Shown piece by piece: positions 1 to 7,699 of a stretch of 27,153 bases of DNA (position 1 is the stretch's first letter; the number at the start of each line of letters is the position of its first letter). The notes beneath the pieces were generated by a model. That model was not told the DNA's origin. It ran no database searches and was given only the letters and a program-made list of their open reading frames with translations. Made by a program: the position numbers and the translations under genes. Source of the stretch: an uncultured Phycisphaerales bacterium (GTDB taxonomy: Bacteria; Planctomycetota; Phycisphaerae; WQYP01); the NCBI GenBank assembly GCA_903868035.1, contig CAIPTQ010000295.1:1-27153 (forward strand). Direction: 5' to 3'.

Positions 1-1450
1 CCACCACCACCACCGCCCCCACCACCACCGCCACCCCCAGCGACCACAGCAGCGTCTCGAGGTTCGTGCTCCCCGCCATTGCCACGCACACCACCCCCGC
101 GCACGCCACCCCCGTCAGCAGCATCCCCCCCAGTTTCCCCCGCGCCCGGTCCAAAGCCTCCGCCCCCGACCCCAGCACCGGCCCCGTCGCCATCACGGCC
201 GCCAGCAGCAGCGCCATCGGCAATACCACTTTGTTGTAAAACGGCGCCTGCACCGTCACCGGCGTCCCCGCCACCCCGCTGAGCAGCGGATACAGCGTCC
301 CCACCACCGTCGTCCCCGTGATGATCACCAGCAGCGTGTTGCCCAGCAGGAAAAATCCCTCCCGGCTCACCAGCGCCTCCAGCGGCTGCTCCTCCCGCAG
401 GCTCTTCCAGCGCCACAGAATCACCCCCGTGCCGCTCGCGGCAATCGCGCCCAGAAACGTCAAAAAGTAATCCCCAATCGCCGACTTGGGAAAACCGTGT
501 ACGCTGTCAATCACCCCGCTCCGCGTCAGGTACGTCCCGAAGATGCACAAAAAGAAACTCGCCGCCGTCAGCCCCGCCGTCCACCGCTTGAACATCCCCC
601 GCCGCATCTGCAAAATCGCCGAGTGCAGCAGCGCCGTCCCCGTCAGCCACGGCAGCAGCGACGCGTTCTCCACCGGATCCCACGCCCAATACCCGCCCCA
701 CCCCAGCTCCACATACGCCCACTGCGCCCCCAGCACGATCCCCACCGTCAGCATCACCCACGAAAACACCATCCACGGCCGCGCCAAATACAACCAGTAA
801 TTTGCATTCTTAAATGTCAAATCTGAATTCTGAAATTTCAAATCTGAAATCTGAAATCTGAAATCCGTCGCGCCTTCGCGCCTTCGTGTTTCGTCGCGCC
901 CCGTGCCCAGCCCCGCGAGCAGGTACGCGAACGGTGCCGTAAACCCCGCATACCCCAAAAACAGCAGCGGCGGATGAAACACCATCGCCAGCGTCTGCAG
1001 TTGCGCGTTCATCCCCGCCCCATCGGCCGGCACAACATCCGCCCGCGCAAACGGGTTCCCCGCAAACAGCAGGATGCACGTGAAAAATCCCGTCGCCAGC
1101 GTCATCACCGTCAGGCTCGCCGCCGCAAACGCATCCTCCGCCTTCCGCAGCCGCCACGCCATCATCACCCCCATCAGCGCCAGCATCCACGCCCACAGCA
1201 GCAGCGATCCATTCTGCCCCGCCCAGAATGCCGCCACCTTGAATCCCCAGGGCAGCGCCTTCTCGCTGTAGTTCGCCACATACTCCAGCGAAAAGTCATC
1301 ATTCAAAAAAGCCTTCAACAACCCCCAGCTCGCCACCGAGAGCAGCCCCGCCATCAAGACCTGCGCCAACTTGATGAACCGCACCGACCCCGGAATCCGC
1401 AAACGCCAATACACAAACGCGGCCATCACCACGGCAACTGCTGTCAGCAT
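1..1450 (-). CDS. ccmF: Cytochrome c heme lyase CcmF, 3' end cut by window edge
   Basis: Integral inner-membrane subunit of the Ccm (System I) heme ligation complex, which attaches heme to CXXCH cysteines in the periplasm. About 483 residues are present of a family usually near 650; the C-terminus lies beyond base 1. Visible hallmarks: an FHPPLLFLGYAGF segment around residues 158-170, and the tryptophan-rich heme-handling (WWD) loop with ELGWGGYWAWDPVENAS around 248-263 followed by LPWLTGTALLHS. Hydrophobic segments recur throughout. The first ATG (1450) gives a short first membrane helix and has no ribosome site. The frame is open upstream to 1507, and a GAGG at about 1515-1518 precedes ATT (1504) and CTG (1501) codons; TTG at 1477 is another option, so the start is uncertain. 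Residues about 186-215 are a foreign-looking, repeat-encoded insert. It lies 102 bp downstream of ccmE in the same direction, a likely ccmE-ccmF operon. Confidence 0.93.
   Translation of the reverse strand, partial: MLTAVAVVMAAFVYWRLRIPGSVRFIKLAQVLMAGLLSVASWGLLKAFLNDDFSLEYVANYSEKALPWGFKVAAFWAGQNGSLLLWAWMLALMGVMMAWRLRKAEDAFAAASLTVMTLATGFFTCILLFAGNPFARADVVPADGAGMNAQLQTLAMVFHPPLLFLGYAGFTAPFAYLLAGLGTGRDETRRREGATDFRFQISDLKFQNSDLTFKNANYWLYLARPWMVFSWVMLTVGIVLGAQWAYVELGWGGYWAWDPVENASLLPWLTGTALLHSAILQMRRGMFKRWTAGLTAASFFLCIFGTYLTRSGVIDSVHGFPKSAIGDYFLTFLGAIAASGTGVILWRWKSLREEQPLEALVSREGFFLLGNTLLVIITGTTVVGTLYPLLSGVAGTPVTVQAPFYNKVVLPMALLLAAVMATGPVLGSGAEALDRARGKLGGMLLTGVACAGVVCVAMAGSTNLETLLWSLGVAVVVGAVVVV
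820..868. repeat. Imperfect heptanucleotide tandem repeat inside ccmF
   Basis: Seven consecutive 7-bp units, mostly AATCTGA with variants ATTCTGA, AATTTCA and AATCCGT, make an AT-rich island in a GC-rich gene. It is followed at about 870-890 by two copies of a short CGCCTTCG unit. On the ccmF strand it encodes an in-frame stretch rich in Asp, Phe, Gln and Ser (residues about 196-213) between two membrane parts, at a place where other CcmF proteins have only a short loop. The reading frame stays open on both sides. Same 7-bp periodicity as the tracts at 23262 and 26574. Confidence 0.85.
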
Positions 1451-1552
1451 GGCGCCTGATAGCGAATATTCCGCCAAAGAAGTTGTTAAATAATCAGCCA
1501 GAATGCTAAATTTACCTCAAATAACTTAAATTTTACGCCAGGAATCACGGTT

Positions 1553-1978
1553 TTATCCCGGATTAGTATCCCCTTTCGTCGGCGGGTGATCCGTCGGCCG
1601 CCCTTCATACTTGCTGGCGCACTTGGTCAGCAGCGAATCCGCCTGAAAAACCCCCGCCGAATCCAGCTTTCCCTCAATCACAATCTCCGCCCCCGCCTTG
1701 AATAAATCCGGCACCGCCCCCTTGTACGCCACACGTAACTGCTTGTCAGTACCTTTGATATAGAAATTCGCCCGCATCTGCGCCGCCTGGATTTCCACCC
1801 CTTCCGCCGCCACCGTTCCGCAAATCCGCACCCGCTGGCTGTGATCCGCCTGGGCCAGATACTGCTCCACCCCCATGGTATAGACCCACCCCTTCTGCAT
1901 CCCTGCGATCGCGAGGTAAGTCACGGCCCCAGCAAGAATTACGCCCGCTATGCCCAGCTTGATTTTCATCTGTGACAT
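1553..1978 (-). CDS. ccmE: Cytochrome c maturation heme chaperone CcmE, Cys-type (CXXXY)
   Basis: Periplasmic heme chaperone that carries heme covalently to CcmF. The chosen 141-residue form has an N-terminal signal anchor (residues about 6-26) followed by an OB-fold domain: RICGTV around 51-56, VAYKGAVPDLF around 83-93, and VIEGKLDSAGVFQADSLL around 100-117. Where E. coli-type CcmE has the heme-binding His of the HXXXY motif, this protein has TKCASKY, so Cys120 and Tyr124 form the CXXXY motif known from the System I* variant found in some sulfate reducers and archaea. ATG 1978 or ATG 1969 could each start it; the longer in-frame extension to 2083 has no typical CcmE sequence. Upstream of ccmF and divergent from the cytochrome operon at 2460. 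Confidence 0.92.
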   Translation of the reverse strand: MSQMKIKLGIAGVILAGAVTYLAIAGMQKGWVYTMGVEQYLAQADHSQRVRICGTVAAEGVEIQAAQMRANFYIKGTDKQLRVAYKGAVPDLFKAGAEIVIEGKLDSAGVFQADSLLTKCASKYEGRPTDHPPTKGDTNPG

Positions 1979-2459
1979 GCCGTTATCCAGTATTAAAAAC
2001 ACGCTTCCGTCAGATAGGTCATGACAAGACCGATGCCAGATAATCCGGCCAAGAACCGATTGCGAAAGTCGTCTGCAACTCATTGTCCCACAGACAATTG
2101 TGCATCACAACAAAAATCGGACAATATTCTCCAGATTCAATTTCTCTCACTTCTGAGATTCTATCATCGCGCCTGGGATTCTTCCACGAGAATTCCGGAT
2201 AAAAATATACACTTCCCCGCTCCTCTCTCAACCGAGATTCCATAACTCCAGAACTCTCCCACACTTGGGACACAAAACGTAATCCCGATCCAATAATCCG
2301 ACATTCTGATCTAAAAATCGTGCTTTCCAATACTGGCACGTACCTTGCATTTGTCCCTTCCAGCAACTCAAAACGGATGGGACGCCGACGCAATTGCGGG
2401 AAATCGTCGCCAAGTCCCATAATAACAGGCACCCCCGCATTGTCGTACAGGAGATTTCC
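1979..2459. other. Divergent intergenic regulatory region
   Basis: No convincing gene: the open frames here lack ribosome sites and family features. It separates ccmE (minus) from the tetraheme cytochrome gene (plus). It holds a sigma-54-type promoter (2334-2350) and three perfect dyads: ATTGTC-N5-GACAAT at 2082-2098, TCTCA-N4-TGAGA at 2145-2158 and TCCCA-N4-TGGGA at 2257-2270. The dyads lie about 90-270 bp upstream of the predicted start point, within the range used by sigma-54 activators, but no common half-site is shared by all three. Confidence 0.6.
2334..2350 (+). promoter_or_regulatory. Sigma-54 (RpoN) promoter for the tetraheme cytochrome
   Basis: The sequence TGGCACG-tacc-TTGCAT matches the sigma-54 consensus TGGCACG-N4-TTGCW at every conserved base. 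The -24 GG is at 2335-2336 and the -12 GC at 2347-2348, with exactly 10 bases between. Predicted start of transcription is near 2360, giving a leader of about 100 nt before the ATG at 2460. Confidence 0.8.
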
Positions 2460-3392
2460 ATGACACGCACCTCCCTTAAGGCTCTGGCGACGGTCATCGC
2501 GGGCGTCGCGCTCTTCGCGGGCGGCCGTTCCATCCTCGCCCAGTCCACACCGACCGCACCCATCGGCACCTCGGTCGCCACCTCGCTGCACAACCTGAAT
2601 AATGTATACGGCACCAACGCCATCCATAACGACTACGGCACCAGTCAGGTCTGCCTGCCCTGCCATACCCCCCATTCGGTGCCTACGGCCAACCTCAACC
2701 TCGCCAAGCTGTGGAACCACCAGATGTCCTCCGCAACGTATGTAACCTACAACGGCACCGCATCTTCCACGAGTTATTTGAGTTCCGTCGATGAAGTCAG
2801 CCGCAAATGCCTGAGCTGCCACGACGGCACCGTGGCCGTGGACGCATTCGGGAACAATCCGAGCCTGTCGGGCACCATTGGCACGATGAAATCCAATCCC
2901 AGTACGGTCGGATTCGTGGTCGGTGACAACGGCAACCTGCAGCACGACCACCCGATCGACGTCCTGTATAACAGCAGTTCCAAGTACACCGGCACCAATA
3001 CCACGGCCACTGCCGGCACCTTCACCTACGCGGCGATCTGGAGCAGCACCAGCAAGAACGATCCGAGCACATTCTCGATCACCGGATACACCTCGTCCAA
3101 GTGGGGCACCACCAACAATTACACCGTCAACGCCCTCAGCGCGATCAGCTTCTATAAACCCTCCGGCAGCACCCAGCCTGTAACCATCACCGACTCCAAT
3201 CCCACCGGCGCCTCATCCAGTTCGACCACGGGCGGTGTCACCACCTACACGCACACCCTCACCGTGGGTAGCCAATATGTGTACTGCCTATCATGCCACG
3301 ATCCCCACAATTCCGGTCCCAGTGGTTCGTATCACTTCTTAAAAGTGCCCAACGACAATTCGCAGCTATGTTTAACATGTCATAATAAGTAG
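2460..3392 (+). CDS. Secreted tetraheme c-type cytochrome (paired CXXCH type), possible OmcE-like filament subunit
   Basis: 310-residue exported cytochrome. AGGAG sits 7 bases before the ATG at 2460; an in-frame extension upstream is not needed. Signal peptide about residues 1-28 with likely cleavage after ILAQ. Four CXXCH sites: Cys65, Cys117, Cys276 and Cys304. Landmarks are VCLPCHTPH, LWN, RKCLSCHDGT, HDHP and CLSCHDPHN. These recur in the same order in the first 200 residues of the dodecaheme protein at 8830, so the two share a tetraheme module. Here the module carries a Thr/Ser/Asn/Gly-rich heme-free stretch of about 155 residues between hemes 2 and 3. Other His residues (44, 56, 72, 87, 162, 164, 265, 283, 292) are enough for bis-His ligation. 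Heme count, size and the CHTPH/CHDGT features recall Geobacter OmcE-type filament cytochromes, but filament formation is an inference. First gene after a sigma-54 promoter. Confidence 0.88.
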   Translation: MTRTSLKALATVIAGVALFAGGRSILAQSTPTAPIGTSVATSLHNLNNVYGTNAIHNDYGTSQVCLPCHTPHSVPTANLNLAKLWNHQMSSATYVTYNGTASSTSYLSSVDEVSRKCLSCHDGTVAVDAFGNNPSLSGTIGTMKSNPSTVGFVVGDNGNLQHDHPIDVLYNSSSKYTGTNTTATAGTFTYAAIWSSTSKNDPSTFSITGYTSSKWGTTNNYTVNALSAISFYKPSGSTQPVTITDSNPTGASSSSTTGGVTTYTHTLTVGSQYVYCLSCHDPHNSGPSGSYHFLKVPNDNSQLCLTCHNK

Positions 3393-3433
3393 CGTGAGCA
3401 CCAACGGTGACAAAAACGAATGATCCAGGATGC

Positions 3434-3455
3434 GAGGCCGCTGCACAGCGGCCTC
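3434..3455 (+). terminator. Strong stem-loop after the tetraheme cytochrome gene
   Basis: A perfect 9-bp stem, GAGGCCGCT / AGCGGCCTC, encloses a GCAC loop 41 bp downstream of the stop codon. No T-run follows directly (the first is at about 3474), so it may be a weak terminator, an attenuator or an mRNA-stabilising 3' hairpin that sets tetraheme cytochrome mRNA apart from the genes downstream. Confidence 0.5.
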
Positions 3456-3498
3456 CTCCATTTGTGGAAAAGGTATTTTTGTCTGGTGCGGCCATTTT

Positions 3499-3528
3499 TT
3501 GGACCACTTGGTCGAGATTGGCTATATT
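3499..3528 (+). promoter_or_regulatory. Sigma-70-like promoter before the NHL/porin genes
   Basis: TTGGAC (3499-3504), an 18-bp spacer and TATATT (3523-3528) form a plausible housekeeping promoter. The predicted start lies about 50 nt before the ATG at 3587. It would allow the downstream conduit genes to be expressed apart from the sigma-54-driven cytochrome. Confidence 0.45.
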
Positions 3529-3586
3529 ATTCCTGAACGGGTGCCGAATAGGTATTGTGTCCGCTCCTACCGCCGGAGGTGCTTGC

Positions 3587-4879
3587 ATGAACCTTCAATT
3601 GCGAAAAATAGCACAGTGGGTCTTGCTGGCGCTGCTGGGGTTTTTGCTGCCTGCATGCACAACCAGCGTGATGACATCCAATGAGAATGCCGAATACATG
3701 TTCTGGCCCGCGGCTCCGGACATGCCGCACATTCAGTTTCTGACGGCGCTTTCCTCCACTGCGGATATCACGCAAAAGCAGGACAGTTTATCTAATTTCC
3801 TCTATGGGATAGACACCACCAACGACATGCCCTTCGCGCACCCCTACGGCATTCGCATGTTCGAGGGCAAACTCTATGTGTGCGATGTCGCTTCGGTGGC
3901 CATCCTGGATTTCCGCAAGAAGGAAGTTCGGGTGTTGGGGCAGACCGGGCAGGTTCATCTGGCCATGCCCATTGATGTTGCCGTGGCACCTGATGGCGTG
4001 AAGTACATTGCCGACACCGGGCACGGCGCCGTGCTGGTGTACGACGCCACCGATCGCTATGCCGGGCGCGTCTCGGTCAGCAAACTTCAGCCGGTGAGTG
4101 TGGCCATCAGGGGCAACGAGTTGTATGTCGCGGACCTGACCGCCTGCAAGGTGCGGGTGTTTGACCGTTTCAATGGGAAGGAACTGCGGACGATCGGGGA
4201 CAAGGGAAGCGAGAACGGGCAGTTTGGCGGCGCGATGGGCATGGCGCTGGACGACCAGGGGAACGTCTATGTCAACGATGTGATCGGGTGCCGGGTGCAG
4301 AAACTCACGCCGGAGGGAAAGTATGTCTGGGGCATCGGGGGTTTGGGAGAACATCCCGGGCAATTTGTACGGCCCAAGCTGCTGACGGTCGATTCGCAGA
4401 ATTATCTGTATGCCGTGGATTTCGCCTTCCAAAACGTCCAGATATTCGACGGCCAGGGCGACCTGCTGACCAGCTTTGGCGGCAGAGGCGATTTCCCCGG
4501 GGCGATGGACGGCCCGCGGGGCGTGTGCGTCTCGGACCAGGATCTGGACCTGTTCGCCAAATATGTGCATCCGGCGTTTCAGGCGCAACGGCTGCTGTTC
4601 GTGACCAACAGCATCGGTCCCAACAAGATCAATGTATACGCACTGGGCGAACTCAAACCGGGCAAGACGCTGGCGGACATCGCGCCGAACCGGGTGAAGG
4701 GCGTCTTTGACTTCAACACGACGCCGACAACCGTGCCGCCGGACACGCTTTTGCTGCCGGGTGAAACGACCACCCAACCGGCGACCACGCCGGCGACGCA
4801 ACCTATCAGCACACCGGCAAGCGCTCCGGCAGCGCCACCGGCCACAAGTCCCAAGGACAATACCCAAGCACCGTTCTAG
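3587..4879 (+). CDS. NHL-repeat beta-propeller lipoprotein
   Basis: 430-residue lipoprotein. GGAGG is well placed before the ATG at 3587. A hydrophobic signal ends in the lipobox LLPAC (Cys24). Residues about 85-345 carry successive NHL-type blades, each with a pattern such as LYVCDVASVAILDF, KYIADTGHGAVLVYD, LYVADLTACKVRVFDR, VYVNDVIGCRVQKL and LYAVDFAFQNVQIFDG, suggesting a six-bladed propeller. The tail is a Pro/Thr/Ala-rich linker of about 55 residues ending in NTQAPF. No heme motif. NHL proteins are recurrent partners of multiheme cytochrome and porin genes in metal-reducing bacteria, where a scaffold or assembly role is suspected; the biochemical role here is unknown. A second member of the same family lies at 7700. 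Confidence 0.87.
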   Translation: MNLQLRKIAQWVLLALLGFLLPACTTSVMTSNENAEYMFWPAAPDMPHIQFLTALSSTADITQKQDSLSNFLYGIDTTNDMPFAHPYGIRMFEGKLYVCDVASVAILDFRKKEVRVLGQTGQVHLAMPIDVAVAPDGVKYIADTGHGAVLVYDATDRYAGRVSVSKLQPVSVAIRGNELYVADLTACKVRVFDRFNGKELRTIGDKGSENGQFGGAMGMALDDQGNVYVNDVIGCRVQKLTPEGKYVWGIGGLGEHPGQFVRPKLLTVDSQNYLYAVDFAFQNVQIFDGQGDLLTSFGGRGDFPGAMDGPRGVCVSDQDLDLFAKYVHPAFQAQRLLFVTNSIGPNKINVYALGELKPGKTLADIAPNRVKGVFDFNTTPTTVPPDTLLLPGETTTQPATTPATQPISTPASAPAAPPATSPKDNTQAPF

Positions 4880-4945
4880 GCGCGGGCGAAAAGCCTAAAG
4901 GCGTTATGATGCTCTGCGCCACCGGCGTCATATAGGATCCGCGAC

Positions 4946-5674
4946 ATGTCAGGCAAGCTACTGCGAAGAATTCTCTGGGGCGGGGTGCTGACGGGGCTGG
5001 GGATGCTGCTGCTGGCGGGCTGCGGAACGGCGCGGGAGCGGTATCGGACGCTGAGTTTTTTCTTTGACGGCGTGCCGGACCCGGATGCGGTCAAGCCGCT
5101 GAGCAACGAGGGGGTGCCGGTGCTGCTGAACACGCGGGTGGTCAAGCAGCACCCGCCCTATCGGGACAACAAGTGTGACGCCTGCCATCGCGGGACGACC
5201 GGAGAGATACAGGACTTCAGCGAGGCCTACAAGCAATGCGTCAAGTGCCACAAGACGGTGGCCAGCGCGCGGGTGCGGATGCACGGGCCGGTGGCGCGGG
5301 AGGCGTGCAACTGGTGCCACGCCCCGCATGAATCGGCGGAGCCGGCGCTGCTGCGGAACACGCCGCTCAAGGTGTGTACGCAGTGCCACAACCAACAGTT
5401 GCTGGGGCCCGAGCCACCGGAGCATCGGGACGGGACGACGAGCTGCCTGCAGTGTCATTTCGGGCACGGGGGCGACGGGCGGTACTTCCTGAAGGCGCAG
5501 ACTGCGACCACCACCAGCGCCCCGGCGGCGGGGTCGATACAAAATGCGACCGACCGGGTGGATGAGCCAAGCACACGCGGGCGCGAAAAGGCCAGCCCCA
5601 GCGAGAACCTTCCTGCGCCCGCGACCCCCAACCGCAGCGGTCCCGCGGGCGGGGGAAAGGAGCCTGCGTTTTGA
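4946..5674 (+). CDS. Pentaheme c-type cytochrome lipoprotein
   Basis: 242 residues. AGGA lies 9 bases before the ATG. Lipobox LLAGC (Cys26) predicts lipid anchoring. Five CXXCH sites in the central part: CDACH, CVKCH, CNWCH, CTQCH and CLQCH. A VRMHGPV segment before heme 3 resembles the HGPV elements in the cytochromes at 24883 and 26565. The C-terminal 60 residues are Pro/Ala/Gly-rich and disordered-looking. Its stop codon overlaps the start of the beta-barrel gene, so the two are translationally coupled. By position it is the best candidate for the cytochrome that docks with the barrel to carry electrons through the outer membrane, as OmaB/OmcB-type proteins do; whether it faces the periplasm or the outside cannot be told from sequence. 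Confidence 0.85.
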   Translation: MSGKLLRRILWGGVLTGLGMLLLAGCGTARERYRTLSFFFDGVPDPDAVKPLSNEGVPVLLNTRVVKQHPPYRDNKCDACHRGTTGEIQDFSEAYKQCVKCHKTVASARVRMHGPVAREACNWCHAPHESAEPALLRNTPLKVCTQCHNQQLLGPEPPEHRDGTTSCLQCHFGHGGDGRYFLKAQTATTTSAPAAGSIQNATDRVDEPSTRGREKASPSENLPAPATPNRSGPAGGGKEPAF

Positions 5675-7689
5675 TCCGACCGCGCGCCATCCTGCTCCTG
5701 ACGCTGGCGGCACTGGGCCTGATGGCCGGGGGCGGGCGCGCCGATGAAGGCCCGATCATCATCGCCCACCGCGACACCCACCCGTTCCTCACGCTCGATC
5801 CGTTCAAAGGCTCCGTGAGCGTCAGCGGCGTTTACGAAACGGACCGGTCGCGCTCGTCGGGGGGCTCCACGAGCGCCAGCGACACGCTGTTCACGCAGGA
5901 GCTCACGCTCTCCAGCGGGGGCACCATCGTCTCGCCCAACCTGTTCAAGTGGTCCGGCAGCTTCACGGCCGCCGCGGAGGAAGACTCCAGCCGCAGCGAC
6001 GAGGGCAGCGCGTCCTCGGTGGGCTTCTTCGACACGTATGACCTGAACCTGGACCTGGTGAGCGGCACGCAGTTTCCCGTCTCGGCCTACGCCAGCCGCA
6101 GCGAAGGCTTCGTCAACCGCTCCTTTGCGGGGATGCTGCGCAACACGATCACGGCGTACGGGGCCAGCGTCCAATACCGCTCGCCGATCGCCCCCTCCAC
6201 CCTGAACGTCGGCCAAACGACGATGACGCAATCCGACCTGGGCGGAAAAATCCAATACTCCGTCAACCAGCGCAACCTCGACTTTTCCACCGCGGTGCAA
6301 CCGGGGGAACGGCACAACCTCAGCCTCAACTATTCCTACGGCACGACGAGCCAGAACAATCCCGGCGCCCTGGCCAACAGCTCCCAGCACCAATCCGTGA
6401 ACGTCAACCATGACTGGAGCATCGACCCGCTGGCCCATTACACGCTGTCGCAGACCTTCAATTATTCCCAGCAGGAAGGCACCTATTCCGAGACGCGCCT
6501 GCGCCTGGGGGAGCAGCTCCGCATGCGGCTGCTGGACAACCTCGACGGCGGCCTGACGTACACGATGGAACAGCAGAATTATTTAGCCTCGCAGGTGACG
6601 TCACAATTTTTCAGCGGCAGCCTGACGCACCGGCTGTTTGAGAGCCTCACCACGACCGCCCGCGCGGGCATGTCCCTGACGGACAGCACCTATGCCGGCG
6701 CCGGCGCGGCCGCATCGAGCGCCAGCAACACCAACTACTACGCCAACATCGGCACGGACTACAACAAGAAAGTCTGGCTGGGCCATTTCGGGGCCAATCT
6801 GGCGCTGGGGTTCACCCAGGGCACCAGCGGCGCGGTCAGCGCCATGCAGCAGGTGCTGGGCGACGTGCAGTCGTTCAACGATCCCCAGCCGATCATCCTG
6901 ACGCGCACCGGCGTGAATGCCGCGTCCATCGCCGTCTTCGACGCCGCGGGCACCCGCCGCTTCACCCCGGGCATCGATTACACCGTAAACGCGGTGAACA
7001 ACACGGTGCAGATCGCGCGGCTGCTGGGGGGCAACATCGCCGCCGGCGACACGGTGCGCCTGAACTATGGCATTGATCCCTTGCCGGCGTTCACCTCGCA
7101 GAGCGTTTCGCTGGGCACGGGCGCCAACTACAGCTTTGAAGAAGGCTGGCTCCAGGGCCTCAATGTCTACCTGCGGTATTACCAGGTCGAGCAGTCGATC
7201 TCGCCGCGGACCTCGAGCATCCGTCCGGACTCCATACGCGACACGACCCTGGGCGCCGATTACCGGATCTGGAAGGTGACCCTGCGGGCGGAGGACGAAA
7301 TGCACAGTTCCCAACTGGCGCCGTACAATTCCCTGCGGTTCAACGCGAGCTATGCCGACAACCTGAGCCCGCGCACGTCGCTGACGCTCAACGCGACGCA
7401 GAGTTTCATCACGGTGCCGACGGATCATTCGACGACGGCCTCAACCGCGTTCGATGCGCGGCTGCAGTATGAAATCATGCGCAACCTGCGGGCGACGGTG
7501 TCGGCCCAATGGCGGCACGACAGCTTTCCGGGCGGCGGCAGCGCCACGGGAATCGACCAACAGGTGGATCTGCACTGGAATATCCGCCAGACCGACCTGT
7601 ACGTGCTGGTGCGGCACTCGTCGCTGGACGCCCAGGACAACCGGGCGGACACTACCGTGTTGCAGTTCGGGCTTTCGCGCGGCTTCTAG
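5671..7689 (+). CDS. Outer-membrane beta-barrel porin of the cytochrome conduit
   Basis: 672 residues with a likely TTG start at 5671 that overlaps the previous stop; AAGGAG lies upstream at normal spacing. Signal peptide about residues 1-24, cleaved after GGRA. The mature part has many alternating polar/hydrophobic strands rich in Ser, Thr, Tyr and Asn, no cysteine, and a C-terminal strand ending in Phe (LQFGLSRGF), as barrels recognised by the BAM machinery do. About residues 410-475 form a less strand-like section (RTGVNAASIAVFDAAG onward) that could be a plug or loop domain. The size and the lipoprotein cytochrome immediately upstream fit the porin of a porin-cytochrome complex. It lacks the CXXC near the N-terminus that marks MtrB, so it is not clearly MtrB; the exact family was not recognised. 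Confidence 0.82.
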   Translation: MIRPRAILLLTLAALGLMAGGGRADEGPIIIAHRDTHPFLTLDPFKGSVSVSGVYETDRSRSSGGSTSASDTLFTQELTLSSGGTIVSPNLFKWSGSFTAAAEEDSSRSDEGSASSVGFFDTYDLNLDLVSGTQFPVSAYASRSEGFVNRSFAGMLRNTITAYGASVQYRSPIAPSTLNVGQTTMTQSDLGGKIQYSVNQRNLDFSTAVQPGERHNLSLNYSYGTTSQNNPGALANSSQHQSVNVNHDWSIDPLAHYTLSQTFNYSQQEGTYSETRLRLGEQLRMRLLDNLDGGLTYTMEQQNYLASQVTSQFFSGSLTHRLFESLTTTARAGMSLTDSTYAGAGAAASSASNTNYYANIGTDYNKKVWLGHFGANLALGFTQGTSGAVSAMQQVLGDVQSFNDPQPIILTRTGVNAASIAVFDAAGTRRFTPGIDYTVNAVNNTVQIARLLGGNIAAGDTVRLNYGIDPLPAFTSQSVSLGTGANYSFEEGWLQGLNVYLRYYQVEQSISPRTSSIRPDSIRDTTLGADYRIWKVTLRAEDEMHSSQLAPYNSLRFNASYADNLSPRTSLTLNATQSFITVPTDHSTTASTAFDARLQYEIMRNLRATVSAQWRHDSFPGGGSATGIDQQVDLHWNIRQTDLYVLVRHSSLDAQDNRADTTVLQFGLSRGF

Positions 7690-7699
7690 GAAACCGATA

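Noticed and set aside
820..868. CRISPR array
   Set aside because: Units are 7 bp without spacers and lie inside a coding gene.
2019..2951. Minus-strand open frame of 310 codons
   Set aside because: Covers the sigma-54 promoter and the antisense of the tetraheme gene; no protein features.
5671..7689. MtrB/PioB assignment for the barrel
   Set aside because: No N-terminal CXXC and no MtrA-like decaheme partner; only the general barrel features are supported.
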